From: Caulobacteraceae bacterium | Lineage (GTDB): Bacteria > Pseudomonadota > Alphaproteobacteria > Caulobacterales > Caulobacteraceae | NCBI GenBank assembly: GCA_947484535.1 | Contig: CANKPO010000009.1 | Span: 1 to 14,140, forward strand | Reading direction: 5' to 3' | Length of the DNA stretch: 14,140 nucleotides | Shown: piece after piece, positions 7,298 to 13,765 of the stretch | How positions within the stretch are numbered: the stretch's first letter is position 1 | Layout of the letters: each line of letters starts with the position of its first letter | The notes under the pieces: generated by a model | The model's input: the letters and a program-made list of their open reading frames with translations, nothing else | The model's database searches: none | Told to the model about the DNA's origin: nothing | Made by a program: the position numbers and the translations under genes

Positions 7298-7823
7298 ACA
7301 AGCCCTGTGGAAAGCCCCAATGGGCCTTGGCGAATTTTCGGCCCAAGGCTCGGTTCGCCAGCTTGTGCCCGACGAGGCAGCGCGCCGCGTGATCGCCAAG
7401 CTCTATGGACTGGTCTCGCTGGATCGGCTCGAGGCCGAAGTCAAGCTGATGCGCTGGCATGATGGCGGCCAGATCGATGGTCGCTGGTCCGGTACGGTCA
7501 CCCAAAATTGCGGCGTCACGCTTGAGGACTATTCGACTGAATTGAAGGGCGAGTTTCGCGTCCGCGTCGTGCCCGTCGGTAGCCTCCATGCGCCTGATCC
7601 AAATGTCGTCGAAATTGCCTTTGATCCGGAGGCGGATGATCCACCTGATGTTCTAGAAGACAATATCGTCGATCTAGCCCATTATGTGCTGGAGGAATTG
7701 TCCCTGTCGATCGATCCATTCCCGCGCAAGCCAGGGGTCGAGTTCGTGGCGCCGGAGCCAGAGGTGGAGCTTTCACCCTTCGCCGTGCTAAGGAAACTGA
7801 AACCGGGCGCAACTGAGTCTTAA
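7287..7823 (+). CDS. DUF177 / YceD-family protein
   Basis: A 178-residue protein of the DUF177 (YceD) family. The signature C-terminal stretch is DDPPDVLEDNIVDLAHYVLEELSLSIDPFPR, split around residues 114-148, followed by a short tail SPFAVLRKLK. A single conserved-type Cys lies in TQNCGVTLED. YceD relatives are linked to 23S ribosomal RNA accumulation and often precede rpmF and plsX; here rpmF is absent and plsX follows directly. ATG 7287 overlaps the chaperone stop by 11 bases, which suggests coupled translation. The function here is inferred only from the family. Confidence 0.88.
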   Translation: MTSEQALWKAPMGLGEFSAQGSVRQLVPDEAARRVIAKLYGLVSLDRLEAEVKLMRWHDGGQIDGRWSGTVTQNCGVTLEDYSTELKGEFRVRVVPVGSLHAPDPNVVEIAFDPEADDPPDVLEDNIVDLAHYVLEELSLSIDPFPRKPGVEFVAPEPEVELSPFAVLRKLKPGATES

Positions 7824-7939
7824 GGGACCTTGCCTATCCATTCTGTCCGATGGTTCCAGATCAATGTTTGGGATGTCGGAATGTCTCGGTCGACCCCTCT
7901 GGGTTGGGCGGTTCTTAATCGAGAGGCTTTCGCGCCAGC

Positions 7940-9019
7940 GTGACCGATAGGTGTGTCATTTCTATTGATGCCATGGGCGGCGACCACGGTCCCTCCGTGG
8001 TTGTGTCCGGCGTCTCCATCGCCATTGGTCTTCTGCCCAATGTCCCTGTGCGCTTTCTGCTCCATGGGGACGAGGCGCTGATTGCCGCTGAGCTAAAGCG
8101 GCATCCGCTTGCCAAGGCGGTTTGCGACATCCGTCACACCGACAAGGTGGTGGCCATGGACGAGAAGCCAGCTCAGGCCTTGCGCCGAGGCAAGGGTACC
8201 AGCCTTTGGAACACGATCGAGGCGGTCAAGACGGGTGAGGCCCAAGGGGCGGTTTCCGCAGGCAATACCGGCGCCCTGATGGCCATGTCCAAGCTGATCC
8301 TGCGCATGGCCGCAGAAATGGATCGCCCAGCCATTGTCGCCAATTGGCCGACCATGCAGGGCGTCAGTACTGTCCTTGACGCTGGGGCAAATATCCAATG
8401 CGATGCGGCTCAACTGGTTGAATTTGCCATTATGGGTGAGGCCTATCACCGGGCCATGCACGGGGTTGCCCGCCCGACAGTTGGTCTCTTAAATGTCGGC
8501 TCGGAAGATCAAAAGGGCCATGAAGAGGTCCGCGAGGCCCACAGGCTGCTGCGCGAATCTAATCTGGATATCGACTATCGCGGCTTTGTCGAAGGCAATG
8601 ATCTGGCCAAGGGCACGGTCGATGTCGTGGTTACGGACGGCTTTACCGGCAATGTCGCGTTGAAAACCGCCGAGGGGATGGCGAGGTTCTTCGCCTCGGA
8701 AATGCGCGGGGCCTTAACCTCGAGCCTGATGTCCAAGATCGGCGCGGTCATTGCCTCCGGTGCCCTGAAGAAGATGCGCGCCAAGCTAGACCCCAGTTCG
8801 GTCAATGGCGGGCCATTATTAGGCCTCAATGGCGTGGTGGTTAAGAGCCATGGCGGCGCGGACGATCGCGGCTTTGCCAATGCCATCAAGGTCGCGGCCA
8901 ATCTGGCCCGCAGCCACTATGCCGAAGAGTTTAAGGCCAGCATGAGCCAGCTTAGCGATGTTTTGGCCCAAGCGCCCACAGAGGTTCAGCCCGCCGGATC
9001 AGAGGAAAGCCCTCAGTGA
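7940..9019 (+). CDS. plsX: Phosphate acyltransferase PlsX
   Basis: A 359-residue PlsX, which converts acyl-ACP to acyl-phosphate, the first step toward phosphatidic acid in the PlsX/PlsY route. Motifs in order are ISIDAMGGDHGPSVVV at the N-terminus, AGNTGALMAMSKLILRM, GLLNVGSEDQKGHEEV, DVVVTDGFTGNVALKTAEG and GPLLGLNGVVVKSHGGAD. The start is GTG 7940: an in-frame stop lies at 7916-7918 and no other start codon intervenes. The Shine-Dalgarno is weak (GAGAGG near 7921-7926). A 116-base gap separates it from DUF177. I see no firm promoter or terminator there, only the palindrome GGTCGACC at about 7887-7894. The gene ends in a GTGA overlap with fabH. Confidence 0.96.
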   Translation: MTDRCVISIDAMGGDHGPSVVVSGVSIAIGLLPNVPVRFLLHGDEALIAAELKRHPLAKAVCDIRHTDKVVAMDEKPAQALRRGKGTSLWNTIEAVKTGEAQGAVSAGNTGALMAMSKLILRMAAEMDRPAIVANWPTMQGVSTVLDAGANIQCDAAQLVEFAIMGEAYHRAMHGVARPTVGLLNVGSEDQKGHEEVREAHRLLRESNLDIDYRGFVEGNDLAKGTVDVVVTDGFTGNVALKTAEGMARFFASEMRGALTSSLMSKIGAVIASGALKKMRAKLDPSSVNGGPLLGLNGVVVKSHGGADDRGFANAIKVAANLARSHYAEEFKASMSQLSDVLAQAPTEVQPAGSEESPQ

Positions 9020-10008
9020 CTGACGCCTCATCTGCAAACCTGCGTAGCGTCGTAACCGGCGTTGGCGGCTATCTGCCGTCGGACATTGTCACCAACACCG
9101 ACCTGTCCCAGTTTGTCGATACAAACGACGAGTGGATCGTCGAGCGCACAGGCATTCGCCAGCGCCACCGGGCCGCTGAGGGCGAGTTCACCTCGGATCT
9201 GGCCACGGTCGCCGCTCAGCGCGCTCTGGCGGCGGCGGGACGCAAGGCTTCGGATGTTGACCTGATCATTGTTGCGACCACAACGCCGGACCTGACCTTT
9301 CCGTCAGTGGCGACGATGGTGCAGCACAAGATCGACGCGCCGGTCGGGATTGCCTTTGACGTCCAAGCGGTCTGCTCGGGCTTTGTCTATGCCATGTCGG
9401 TGGCCGATGGCTTCGTCGCGCGCGGCCTGTCCAAATGTGCGCTGGTCATTGGCGCAGAAACCATGACGCGACTGATGGACTGGACCGATCGCGGCACCTG
9501 CGTCCTGTTTGGCGATGGCGCAGGCGCGGTGGTGCTGGAGCCCCAGATGGGGCAGGGGCTAACGACCGACCGCGGTCTGCTGGGCTTTTCGCTGCGGGCG
9601 GATGGGTCCAAAAAGGACCTGCTGTTCGTCGATGGCGGTCCTTCGAGCACCGGCACGGTTGGGCATTTGCGGATGCTCGGCAATCAGGTCTTCCGCCATG
9701 CGGTGGTCAATATATCCGAAGCCATCGAGGCCTCTGCCGCCGTTGCGGGTGTGACCATGGCCGAGGTGGACTGGTTCATTCCCCACCAGGCCAATCAGCG
9801 GATTTTGGAAGGCGTGGCCAGGCGGGTCGGCATCCCAGAAGAGAAGGTCATCTCGACCGTCGCCCTTCACGCCAACACGTCGGCTGCCTCTATTCCCCTC
9901 GCGCTCAACTACGGGATAGAGGACGGACGCATCAAGCCGGGGCAACTTTTGCTGCTCGAAGCCATGGGCGGCGGCCTGACTTGGGGTGCCTGCGTTCTGC
10001 GCCTCTAA
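9016..10008 (+). CDS. fabH: 3-oxoacyl-ACP synthase III (KAS III)
   Basis: A 330-residue KAS III that condenses acetyl-CoA with malonyl-ACP to start fatty-acid synthesis. The catalytic triad is intact: Cys120 in QAVCSGF, His257 in WFIPHQANQR and Asn287 in LHANTSAASIP. Other family motifs are DEWIVERTGIRQR, FGDGAGAVVLE and the C-terminal EAMGGGLTWGACVLRL. The GTG start at 9016 overlaps the plsX stop, and a good GAGGA lies nine bases upstream (9002-9006). Together with plsX it couples fatty-acid initiation to phospholipid synthesis. Confidence 0.97.
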   Translation: MTDASSANLRSVVTGVGGYLPSDIVTNTDLSQFVDTNDEWIVERTGIRQRHRAAEGEFTSDLATVAAQRALAAAGRKASDVDLIIVATTTPDLTFPSVATMVQHKIDAPVGIAFDVQAVCSGFVYAMSVADGFVARGLSKCALVIGAETMTRLMDWTDRGTCVLFGDGAGAVVLEPQMGQGLTTDRGLLGFSLRADGSKKDLLFVDGGPSSTGTVGHLRMLGNQVFRHAVVNISEAIEASAAVAGVTMAEVDWFIPHQANQRILEGVARRVGIPEEKVISTVALHANTSAASIPLALNYGIEDGRIKPGQLLLLEAMGGGLTWGACVLRL

Positions 10009-10030
10009 GGCGAAAGCTTGCCCTTTCGCC
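10009..10030 (+). terminator. Hairpin directly after fabH
   Basis: GGCGAAAG (10009-10016) and CTTTCGCC (10023-10030) form a perfect 8 bp stem with loop CTTGCC, beginning at the base after the fabH stop codon. Only a weak T run follows (the TTT of CCCTTT, ending at 10040). It could be a partial terminator or an mRNA-stabilising 3' hairpin that sets ihfA expression apart from plsX-fabH. Confidence 0.5.
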
Positions 10031-10102
10031 AGAACCCTTTGACTTGGCGTAATAATCGGGGCAAAAACCCGAACAGGTTAATTGGCTGTGGGGGCTTCCC
10101 TG

Positions 10103-10405
10103 ATGAAGGGCGAAACACTGACACGCGCGGATCTTTGCGAAGCTGTCCATTTGGAAGTGGGTTTGACCCGCCAAGATGGGGCCGCCTTGGTCGAGCGCAC
10201 CCTAGATCTGGTCGCCGAAGCCTTGGAACAGGGGCAGACCGTCAAGCTTTCGGGCTTTGGCGTATTTCAAGTCCGTGCCAAGCGCGAACGGATCGGCCGC
10301 AACCCCAAGACCGGCGAACCGGCCACCATCAACCCGCGCCGCGTGATCGGTTTTCGCGCCTCGCAGGTGATCAAGGCCCGTATCGACAAGGCCTTGGGCG
10401 GCTAG
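10103..10405 (+). CDS. ihfA: Integration host factor subunit alpha
   Basis: A 100-residue member of the HU/IHF DNA-bending family. It begins [16 protein letters not shown], with an alpha-subunit N-terminus typical of alphaproteobacteria. The beta-arm region [23 protein letters not shown] contains the Arg-Asn-Pro tip that intercalates into DNA, followed by [15 protein letters not shown] works as an alpha/beta heterodimer in replication, recombination and sigma-54 promoter architecture; the beta partner is not in this window. ATG 10103 is chosen because a run of five G (10090-10094) lies eight bases upstream; a TTG at 10082 would place that run inside the gene. merR follows after 14 bases. Confidence 0.95.
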   Translation: MKGETLTRADLCEAVHLEVGLTRQDGAALVERTLDLVAEALEQGQTVKLSGFGVFQVRAKRERIGRNPKTGEPATINPRRVIGFRASQVIKARIDKALGG

Positions 10406-10419
10406 GCTGAGGCAGTAAG

Positions 10420-10887
10420 GTGCAAAAAGGGCCGGATGCTTTCCGAACCATTTCCGAGGCTGCTGAAGAGCTCGGTGTGCCCCAGCATGTGCTGCGGTTC
10501 TGGGAAACCAAATTTTCTTTCATTCGCCCGATGAAGCGGGCCGGTGGGCGCCGGTTCTATCGCCCCCATGATCTAACCGTCTTGGCCGGTGTGCGCGATC
10601 TGCTGCATAAGGAAGGCTTTACGATCAAGGGCGTGCAAAAGCTCTATCGCGATCAGGGCTCAAAACGTCTCGTTGCCGGGGCCGACGGCCCTGTGCCTGA
10701 GCTCGTATCGGAGGTGGCTCCGCAGGCCGCGCCCGTCGTTGCAGCGTCCGCGCCAGCACCCAAGCCCTCCGCGCCCCTGACCGGATTTGCCGCCATTGAC
10801 GCCAAGGCACGCGCGAGCCTCGAACGGAACCTAAAGCTGCTGATCGACACCAAGCAGCGTTTGGACCGCGTCCTCGACGCCCAATAG
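10420..10887 (+). CDS. MerR-family transcriptional regulator
   Basis: A 155-residue protein. Residues about 10-75 form a MerR winged helix: [22 protein letters not shown], then the wing [23 protein letters not shown], and [12 protein letters not shown] linker rich in Ala and Pro (about 88-118) leads to a C-terminal helix, [21 protein letters not shown], probably a dimerisation coil. No Cys-based metal site is seen, so the effector is unknown. The GTG start at 10420 has GAGG about seven bases upstream. Its position after ihfA is common in alphaproteobacteria and suggests a conserved pair rather than a local sensor gene. Confidence 0.9.
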   Translation: MQKGPDAFRTISEAAEELGVPQHVLRFWETKFSFIRPMKRAGGRRFYRPHDLTVLAGVRDLLHKEGFTIKGVQKLYRDQGSKRLVAGADGPVPELVSEVAPQAAPVVAASAPAPKPSAPLTGFAAIDAKARASLERNLKLLIDTKQRLDRVLDAQ

Positions 10888-10917
10888 CTATAAGCGCCCA
10901 TTGTTAGACTTTTGCGA

Positions 10918-10946
10918 TTGCGGCGCGGCAAAGCCCTGCCTATAAG
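10918..10946 (+). promoter_or_regulatory. Candidate promoter for tRNA-Pro
   Basis: TTGCGG (10918-10923) and TATAAG (10941-10946) are spaced by 17 bases and end 14 bases before the mature tRNA 5' end. This is the most promoter-like -10 in the window. It shows that the tRNA need not depend on readthrough from merR. Confidence 0.65.
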
Positions 10947-10960
10947 GCTCGCTCTTCTAG

Positions 10961-11037
<77 letters not shown>

Positions 11038-11041
11038 TTTC

Positions 11042-11059
11042 TCCCTCTTCACTGAGGGA
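11042..11059. other. Hairpin just after tRNA-Pro
   Basis: TCCCTC (11042-11047) and GAGGGA (11054-11059) form a 6 bp stem with a 6-base loop, four bases after the encoded CCA. It lacks a T run and may guide 3' trimming of the tRNA precursor. Confidence 0.35.
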
Positions 11060-11075
11060 AAATGAGTTGGACAAC

Positions 11076-11101
11076 AGGGTCGCCGAAAGGCGGCCCTTTT
11101 T
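11076..11101 (+). terminator. Intrinsic terminator of tRNA-Pro
   Basis: AGGGTCGCC (11076-11084) pairs with GGCGGCCCT (11089-11097) over 9 bp, with one T-G pair, across a GAAA tetraloop. The stem runs directly into TTTTT (11097-11101). This is a classic intrinsic terminator for the tRNA transcript. Confidence 0.85.
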
Positions 11102-11109
11102 GTTGGCCG

Positions 11110-11334
11110 CTATTTGTCTTTGTCCATCCACGACAAAAGCGGGATCAGGGGCACGCCCCAGCCGATCCCAATGACCGCATAATAGAGCGCCTTGATGAGA
11201 ATATTGTCGGGCAGCATGCCACCGAGCGTCGCAGCCAAATAGATATAGCCAGTCAAAAACACCATGATCAGCACGCCGCCATAGATCTTCTTGACGCGCG
11301 GGGAGAGGGGGGCTTTGGACATGGGGGCACTCAT
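11110..11334 (-). CDS. DUF2842 family small membrane protein
   Basis: A 74-residue inner-membrane protein on the minus strand, matching the DUF2842 pattern of alphaproteobacteria. After a short basic N-terminus (LSPRVKKIYG) there are two membrane segments, GVLIMVFLTGYIYLAATLGG and ALYYAVIGIGWGVPLIPLLS, ending in WMDKDK. The family function is unknown. The start is uncertain: ATG 11334 is chosen, with ATG 11322 (70 residues) and GTG 11376 (88 residues) as alternatives, none with a clear ribosome binding site. The gene is divergent from the heme A synthase gene, and its product could relate to cytochrome oxidase assembly, but that rests on position only. Confidence 0.8.
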   Translation of the reverse strand: MSAPMSKAPLSPRVKKIYGGVLIMVFLTGYIYLAATLGGMLPDNILIKALYYAVIGIGWGVPLIPLLSWMDKDK

Positions 11335-11397
11335 AGGGTTGAGGTTCAATCTGCCACGACCGCGACGCAGCGTCACGGGGCATGGACGAAAAGGCTG

Positions 11398-11426
11398 TTG
11401 CGGTCTAGGTCCATCTACCTAGGTCC
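11398..11426 (+). promoter_or_regulatory. Repeat-rich candidate control site upstream of ctaA
   Basis: CTAGGT (11405-11410) and ACCTAG (11417-11422) form an inverted repeat, and CTAGGTCC also recurs directly (11405-11412 and 11419-11426, 14 bases apart). A loose promoter match, TTGCGG (11398-11403) and TAGGTC (11420-11425) with a 16-base gap, overlaps it. A regulator bound here could control ctaA, DUF2842 or both. Confidence 0.35.
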
Positions 11427-11449
11427 CGTTCTTGCCGAGCCCAACAGCC

Positions 11450-12478
11450 ATGCGTTCTATGTTGATGTCTGACCGTTCCCGCCTTGTTGCCCTTTGGCTG
11501 CTGGTCACCACCTTGATGGTGTTTGCCATGGTCGTTGTCGGCGGCGCGACAAGGCTGACCGATTCTGGTCTGTCGATCACTGAGTGGAAGCCCATTTCCG
11601 GTGCCATTCCGCCGCTCAGCCATGAGGCTTGGATGGCCGAGTTCACCAAGTACCAGCAGATCCCGCAATATAGGCTGCTCAACCGCGACATGGACCTCGA
11701 AGCGTTCAAGTCGATCTTTTGGTGGGAATGGGGTCATCGCCAGCTCGGCCGTCTGGTTGGAGCCGTCTTTGCGGTGCCGTTCTTTGTCCTGCTCGTCCTC
11801 AAGCAGATCCCGCAGCGGCTGATCTGGCGCTGCTGGGTGCTGCTGGGGCTCGGCGGGCTGCAGGGCTTTATCGGATGGTGGATGGTCTCGAGCGGCCTGT
11901 CCGAGCGGGTCTCGGTGGCGCCAGAGCGGCTGACCACCCATCTGGGGCTGGCCCTCATCCTATTCTGCGCCCTGATCTGGACGGCCCTAGAGGCTTGGAA
12001 CGGGCAGGGGCGGTCGGCCAATCGCTCCAGATGGCCGCTGGCGGCGGCGGGCTTGGCTCTGTTCGTCTATGTCCAAAGTCTGTTGGGCGCCCTTGTGGCG
12101 GGCAATGATGCGGGTCTGGTCTATAATGATTGGCCGCTGATGAACGGGGCCCTGTTTCCTAAGGACTATTTCGCAGCGGAGGGGTTCTGGCTGTTCCATG
12201 CCCATGCGGCTGTACAGTTCAATCACCGCATCGGGGCCTATCTCCTCTTTGCCGCAGCCTTGGTCTTTGCCGCGCTTGTCAGTCGAAGCCGTGATGTTGC
12301 CCCCGCAACCAAAGGGCTGGGGGTCTTGGTGGCGGTTCTGGTCACCGGTCAGGCCGTTCTGGGTATTGCGACCCTGATGGCGCGTGTGCCGCTCAGCCTT
12401 GGCGTTCTGCATCAGGCCGGGGCGGCCTTGGTCCTTGGCGCAGGGGTTTGCTTAGCTTGGCGGGCGAGACGCGCCTAA
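11450..12478 (+). CDS. ctaA: Heme A synthase, COX15/CtaA type 2
   Basis: A 342-residue, eight-helix inner-membrane enzyme that oxidises the C8 methyl of heme O to give heme A for cytochrome c oxidase. The four heme-ligand histidines of the family are present: H96 in [10 protein letters not shown]164 in TTHLGLAL, H259 in FNHRIGAY and H321 in LHQAGAAL. Other motifs are [31 protein letters not shown] and [12 protein letters not shown]. The large first periplasmic loop and the WKP motif match the mitochondrial-like type 2 group of alphaproteobacteria. The start is uncertain among ATG 11450, 11459 and 11465 (all in frame, no strong ribosome binding site), plus a TTG at 11432. It seems to be a single-gene unit. 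Confidence 0.94.
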   Translation: MRSMLMSDRSRLVALWLLVTTLMVFAMVVVGGATRLTDSGLSITEWKPISGAIPPLSHEAWMAEFTKYQQIPQYRLLNRDMDLEAFKSIFWWEWGHRQLGRLVGAVFAVPFFVLLVLKQIPQRLIWRCWVLLGLGGLQGFIGWWMVSSGLSERVSVAPERLTTHLGLALILFCALIWTALEAWNGQGRSANRSRWPLAAAGLALFVYVQSLLGALVAGNDAGLVYNDWPLMNGALFPKDYFAAEGFWLFHAHAAVQFNHRIGAYLLFAAALVFAALVSRSRDVAPATKGLGVLVAVLVTGQAVLGIATLMARVPLSLGVLHQAGAALVLGAGVCLAWRARRA

Positions 12479-12480
12479 AT

Positions 12481-12506
12481 TGATACGGTATGATTTTACC
12501 GTGTCA
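12481..12506 (+). terminator. Hairpin after ctaA (first of two)
   Basis: TGATACGGTA (12481-12490) pairs with TACCGTGTCA (12497-12506) over 10 bp with one T-G pair and a 6-base loop, starting three bases after the ctaA stop. No T run follows, so termination may need Rho, or the hairpin protects the mRNA end. Confidence 0.5.
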
Positions 12507-12512
12507 TCAAAT

Positions 12513-12532
12513 CCCTTATCCAATAAGGGTTT
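12513..12532 (+). terminator. Hairpin after ctaA (second of two)
   Basis: CCCTTAT (12513-12519) and ATAAGGG (12523-12529) form a perfect 7 bp stem with a 3-base loop, followed by TTT (12530-12532). It lies seven bases after the first hairpin and is the better intrinsic-terminator candidate of the two. Confidence 0.5.
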
Positions 12533-12556
12533 GCGCATTGGGCGTAATTCTTTTGG

Positions 12557-12585
12557 TTGACAGGCCAAGTGGGGGGCTGTAGCTC
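12557..12585 (+). promoter_or_regulatory. Candidate promoter of rplM-rpsI
   Basis: A consensus TTGACA (12557-12562) is followed after 17 bases by TAGCTC (12580-12585), a weak -10. It would give a leader of roughly 55 bases before rplM. Such a strong -35 in the 166-base gap 12479-12644 makes it the best candidate. A TATATAA at 12625-12631 lacks a fitting -35. Confidence 0.5.
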
Positions 12586-12644
12586 CGCCCCTCAATCCGG
12601 TGTCACCGCTGTTCGGGACATCGCTATATAACGGATCTGTCCCC

Positions 12645-13121
12645 ATGACGACCAAGACCACGGTTTCCTTGAAGCCGGCGGACGTCGAGAAGAAGTGGAT
12701 TTTGATCGATGCTCAAGACGCCGTTGTCGGTCGTCTGGCTTCGTTCATTGCCATGCGTCTTCGCGGCAAGCACCGCCCCGACTACACCCCTCACGTCGAT
12801 TGCGGCGACTATGTCGTTGTCATCAACGCTGACAAGGTGAAGTTCACCGGGCGCAAGCTCGAAAAGAAGATCTATTACTGGCACACCGGCTATGCTGGCG
12901 GCATCAAGGAACGGACCGCAGGCAAGATCCTCGATGGTCGTTTCCCCGAGCGCATCCTTGAAAAGGCTGTCGAGCGTATGCTGCCCAAGGAAAGCCCCTT
13001 GGCCCGTCGTCAAATGACCCATCTGCGCCTCTACAATAGCGCTGAACATCCTCACGAAGCTCAGAACCCCGAGACGATTGTCTTCACGGCTCTGAACTCC
13101 AAGAACCTCCGGAGCGCATAA
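12645..13121 (+). CDS. rplM: 50S ribosomal protein L13
   Basis: A 158-residue L13 that binds 23S ribosomal RNA early in large-subunit assembly. Recognisable segments are [55 protein letters not shown], and the late [19 protein letters not shown], followed by a C-terminal tail after [12 protein letters not shown] 12645 gives the family N-terminus ([11 protein letters not shown]). A GTG at 12600 would add 15 residues without homology. The ribosome binding site is poor (GGA at 12633-12635), which may leave room for translational control. rpsI follows after 3 bases. Confidence 0.97.
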   Translation: MTTKTTVSLKPADVEKKWILIDAQDAVVGRLASFIAMRLRGKHRPDYTPHVDCGDYVVVINADKVKFTGRKLEKKIYYWHTGYAGGIKERTAGKILDGRFPERILEKAVERMLPKESPLARRQMTHLRLYNSAEHPHEAQNPETIVFTALNSKNLRSA

Positions 13122-13124
13122 GCC

Positions 13125-13595
13125 ATGACCGAAGCTCAAGGTTTTGACGCCCTGCAAAGCTTGTCCTCGAACCCGGTCGAAGCGCCGGTCGAGCCCAAGA
13201 TCGACGCCCAAGGCCGCGCCTATGCGACCGGCAAGCGTAAGAACGCCATAGCCCGCGTCTGGATTAAGCCTGGTAAGGGCTCGATCACGATCAATGGCCG
13301 CGATCAGGAAATCTATTTCGCCCGTCCTGTGCTGCGCATGATGATTGCCCAGCCTCTGCAGGTTACGGATCGTCTGGGTCAGTTTGACGTGGTGGTTACG
13401 GTTGAAGGTTCGGGCCTGTCGGGCCAAGCTGGTGCCGTCCGTCACGGTCTGTCCAAGGCCCTGACCTATTATGAACCCGGCCTACGTACCCTCTTGAAGC
13501 CCCACGGCTTCCTGACCCGCGACAGCCGCGTCGTCGAGCGCAAGAAATACGGTAAGGCCAAGGCCCGCCGTAGCTTCCAGTTCTCGAAGCGCTAA
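13125..13595 (+). CDS. rpsI: 30S ribosomal protein S9
   Basis: A 156-residue S9 with an N-terminal extension of about 30 residues (acidic and Pro-containing) before the conserved core, as in many alphaproteobacteria. The core shows [18 protein letters not shown], the RGL-type helix region [17 protein letters not shown], and the C-terminal [22 protein letters not shown]. The invariant SKR tail reaches the tRNA in the ribosomal P site. ATG 13125 has GGAG at 13111-13114. The usual rplM-rpsI operon ends here with a terminator. Confidence 0.97.
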   Translation: MTEAQGFDALQSLSSNPVEAPVEPKIDAQGRAYATGKRKNAIARVWIKPGKGSITINGRDQEIYFARPVLRMMIAQPLQVTDRLGQFDVVVTVEGSGLSGQAGAVRHGLSKALTYYEPGLRTLLKPHGFLTRDSRVVERKKYGKAKARRSFQFSKR

Positions 13596-13623
13596 TCGTA
13601 CCTTTAGCGGTTCAATCGAAATT

Positions 13624-13658
13624 AGGGGTCAGCGTTGCTGGCCTCTTTTTTTGTTTTG
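13624..13658 (+). terminator. Intrinsic terminator of rplM-rpsI
   Basis: GGGGTCAGC (13625-13633) pairs with GCTGGCCTC (13637-13645) over 9 bp, with two G-T pairs and loop GTT, and the flanking A13624-T13646 can add one pair. Seven T residues (13646-13652), then G and TTTT, follow. It is 29 bases after the rpsI stop. Confidence 0.88.
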
Positions 13659-13713
13659 AATGGGCGTCGGCTCTAAACTGGCAGGCCTCGCCACACCCCC
13701 TTTGCTTCCCCAT

Positions 13714-13743
13714 TAATTCATAATAGTCATAACTACTGAATTA
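13714..13743. repeat. AT-rich interrupted palindrome
   Basis: TAATTCA (13714-13720) and TGAATTA (13737-13743) are perfect inverted repeats. Inside them, TAGT (13724-13727) and ACTA (13732-13735) form a second inner pair around CATA. The block is strongly AT-rich within GC-rich surroundings and ends 22 bases before the next gene. It may be an operator or lie within a promoter, though I found no well-spaced -35/-10 pair. The rest of the 170-base gap 13596-13765 holds the rpsI terminator. Confidence 0.5.
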
Positions 13744-13765
13744 GTGAGTTGGGGCCTAAACCATT

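Noticed and set aside
9435..10052. 205-codon open frame in another plus frame of fabH
   Set aside because: The fabH frame has a full catalytic triad and an overlapping operon start; the other frame is a typical Arg/Gly-rich shadow of high GC.
10039..10067. TTGACT as the -35 of an ihfA promoter
   Set aside because: At 16-18 bases spacing the -10 position reads CAAAAA or similar, which is not convincing; TAATAA at 10050 is far too close.
11062..11472. 136-codon plus-strand open frame across the DUF2842 gene
   Set aside because: It lies opposite DUF2842, starts inside the region of the tRNA terminator and has no homology pattern.
13713..13727. CtrA-type site (TTAA-N7-TTAA) upstream of the coiled-coil gene
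   Set aside because: Only the left half matches; the right half is TAGT.
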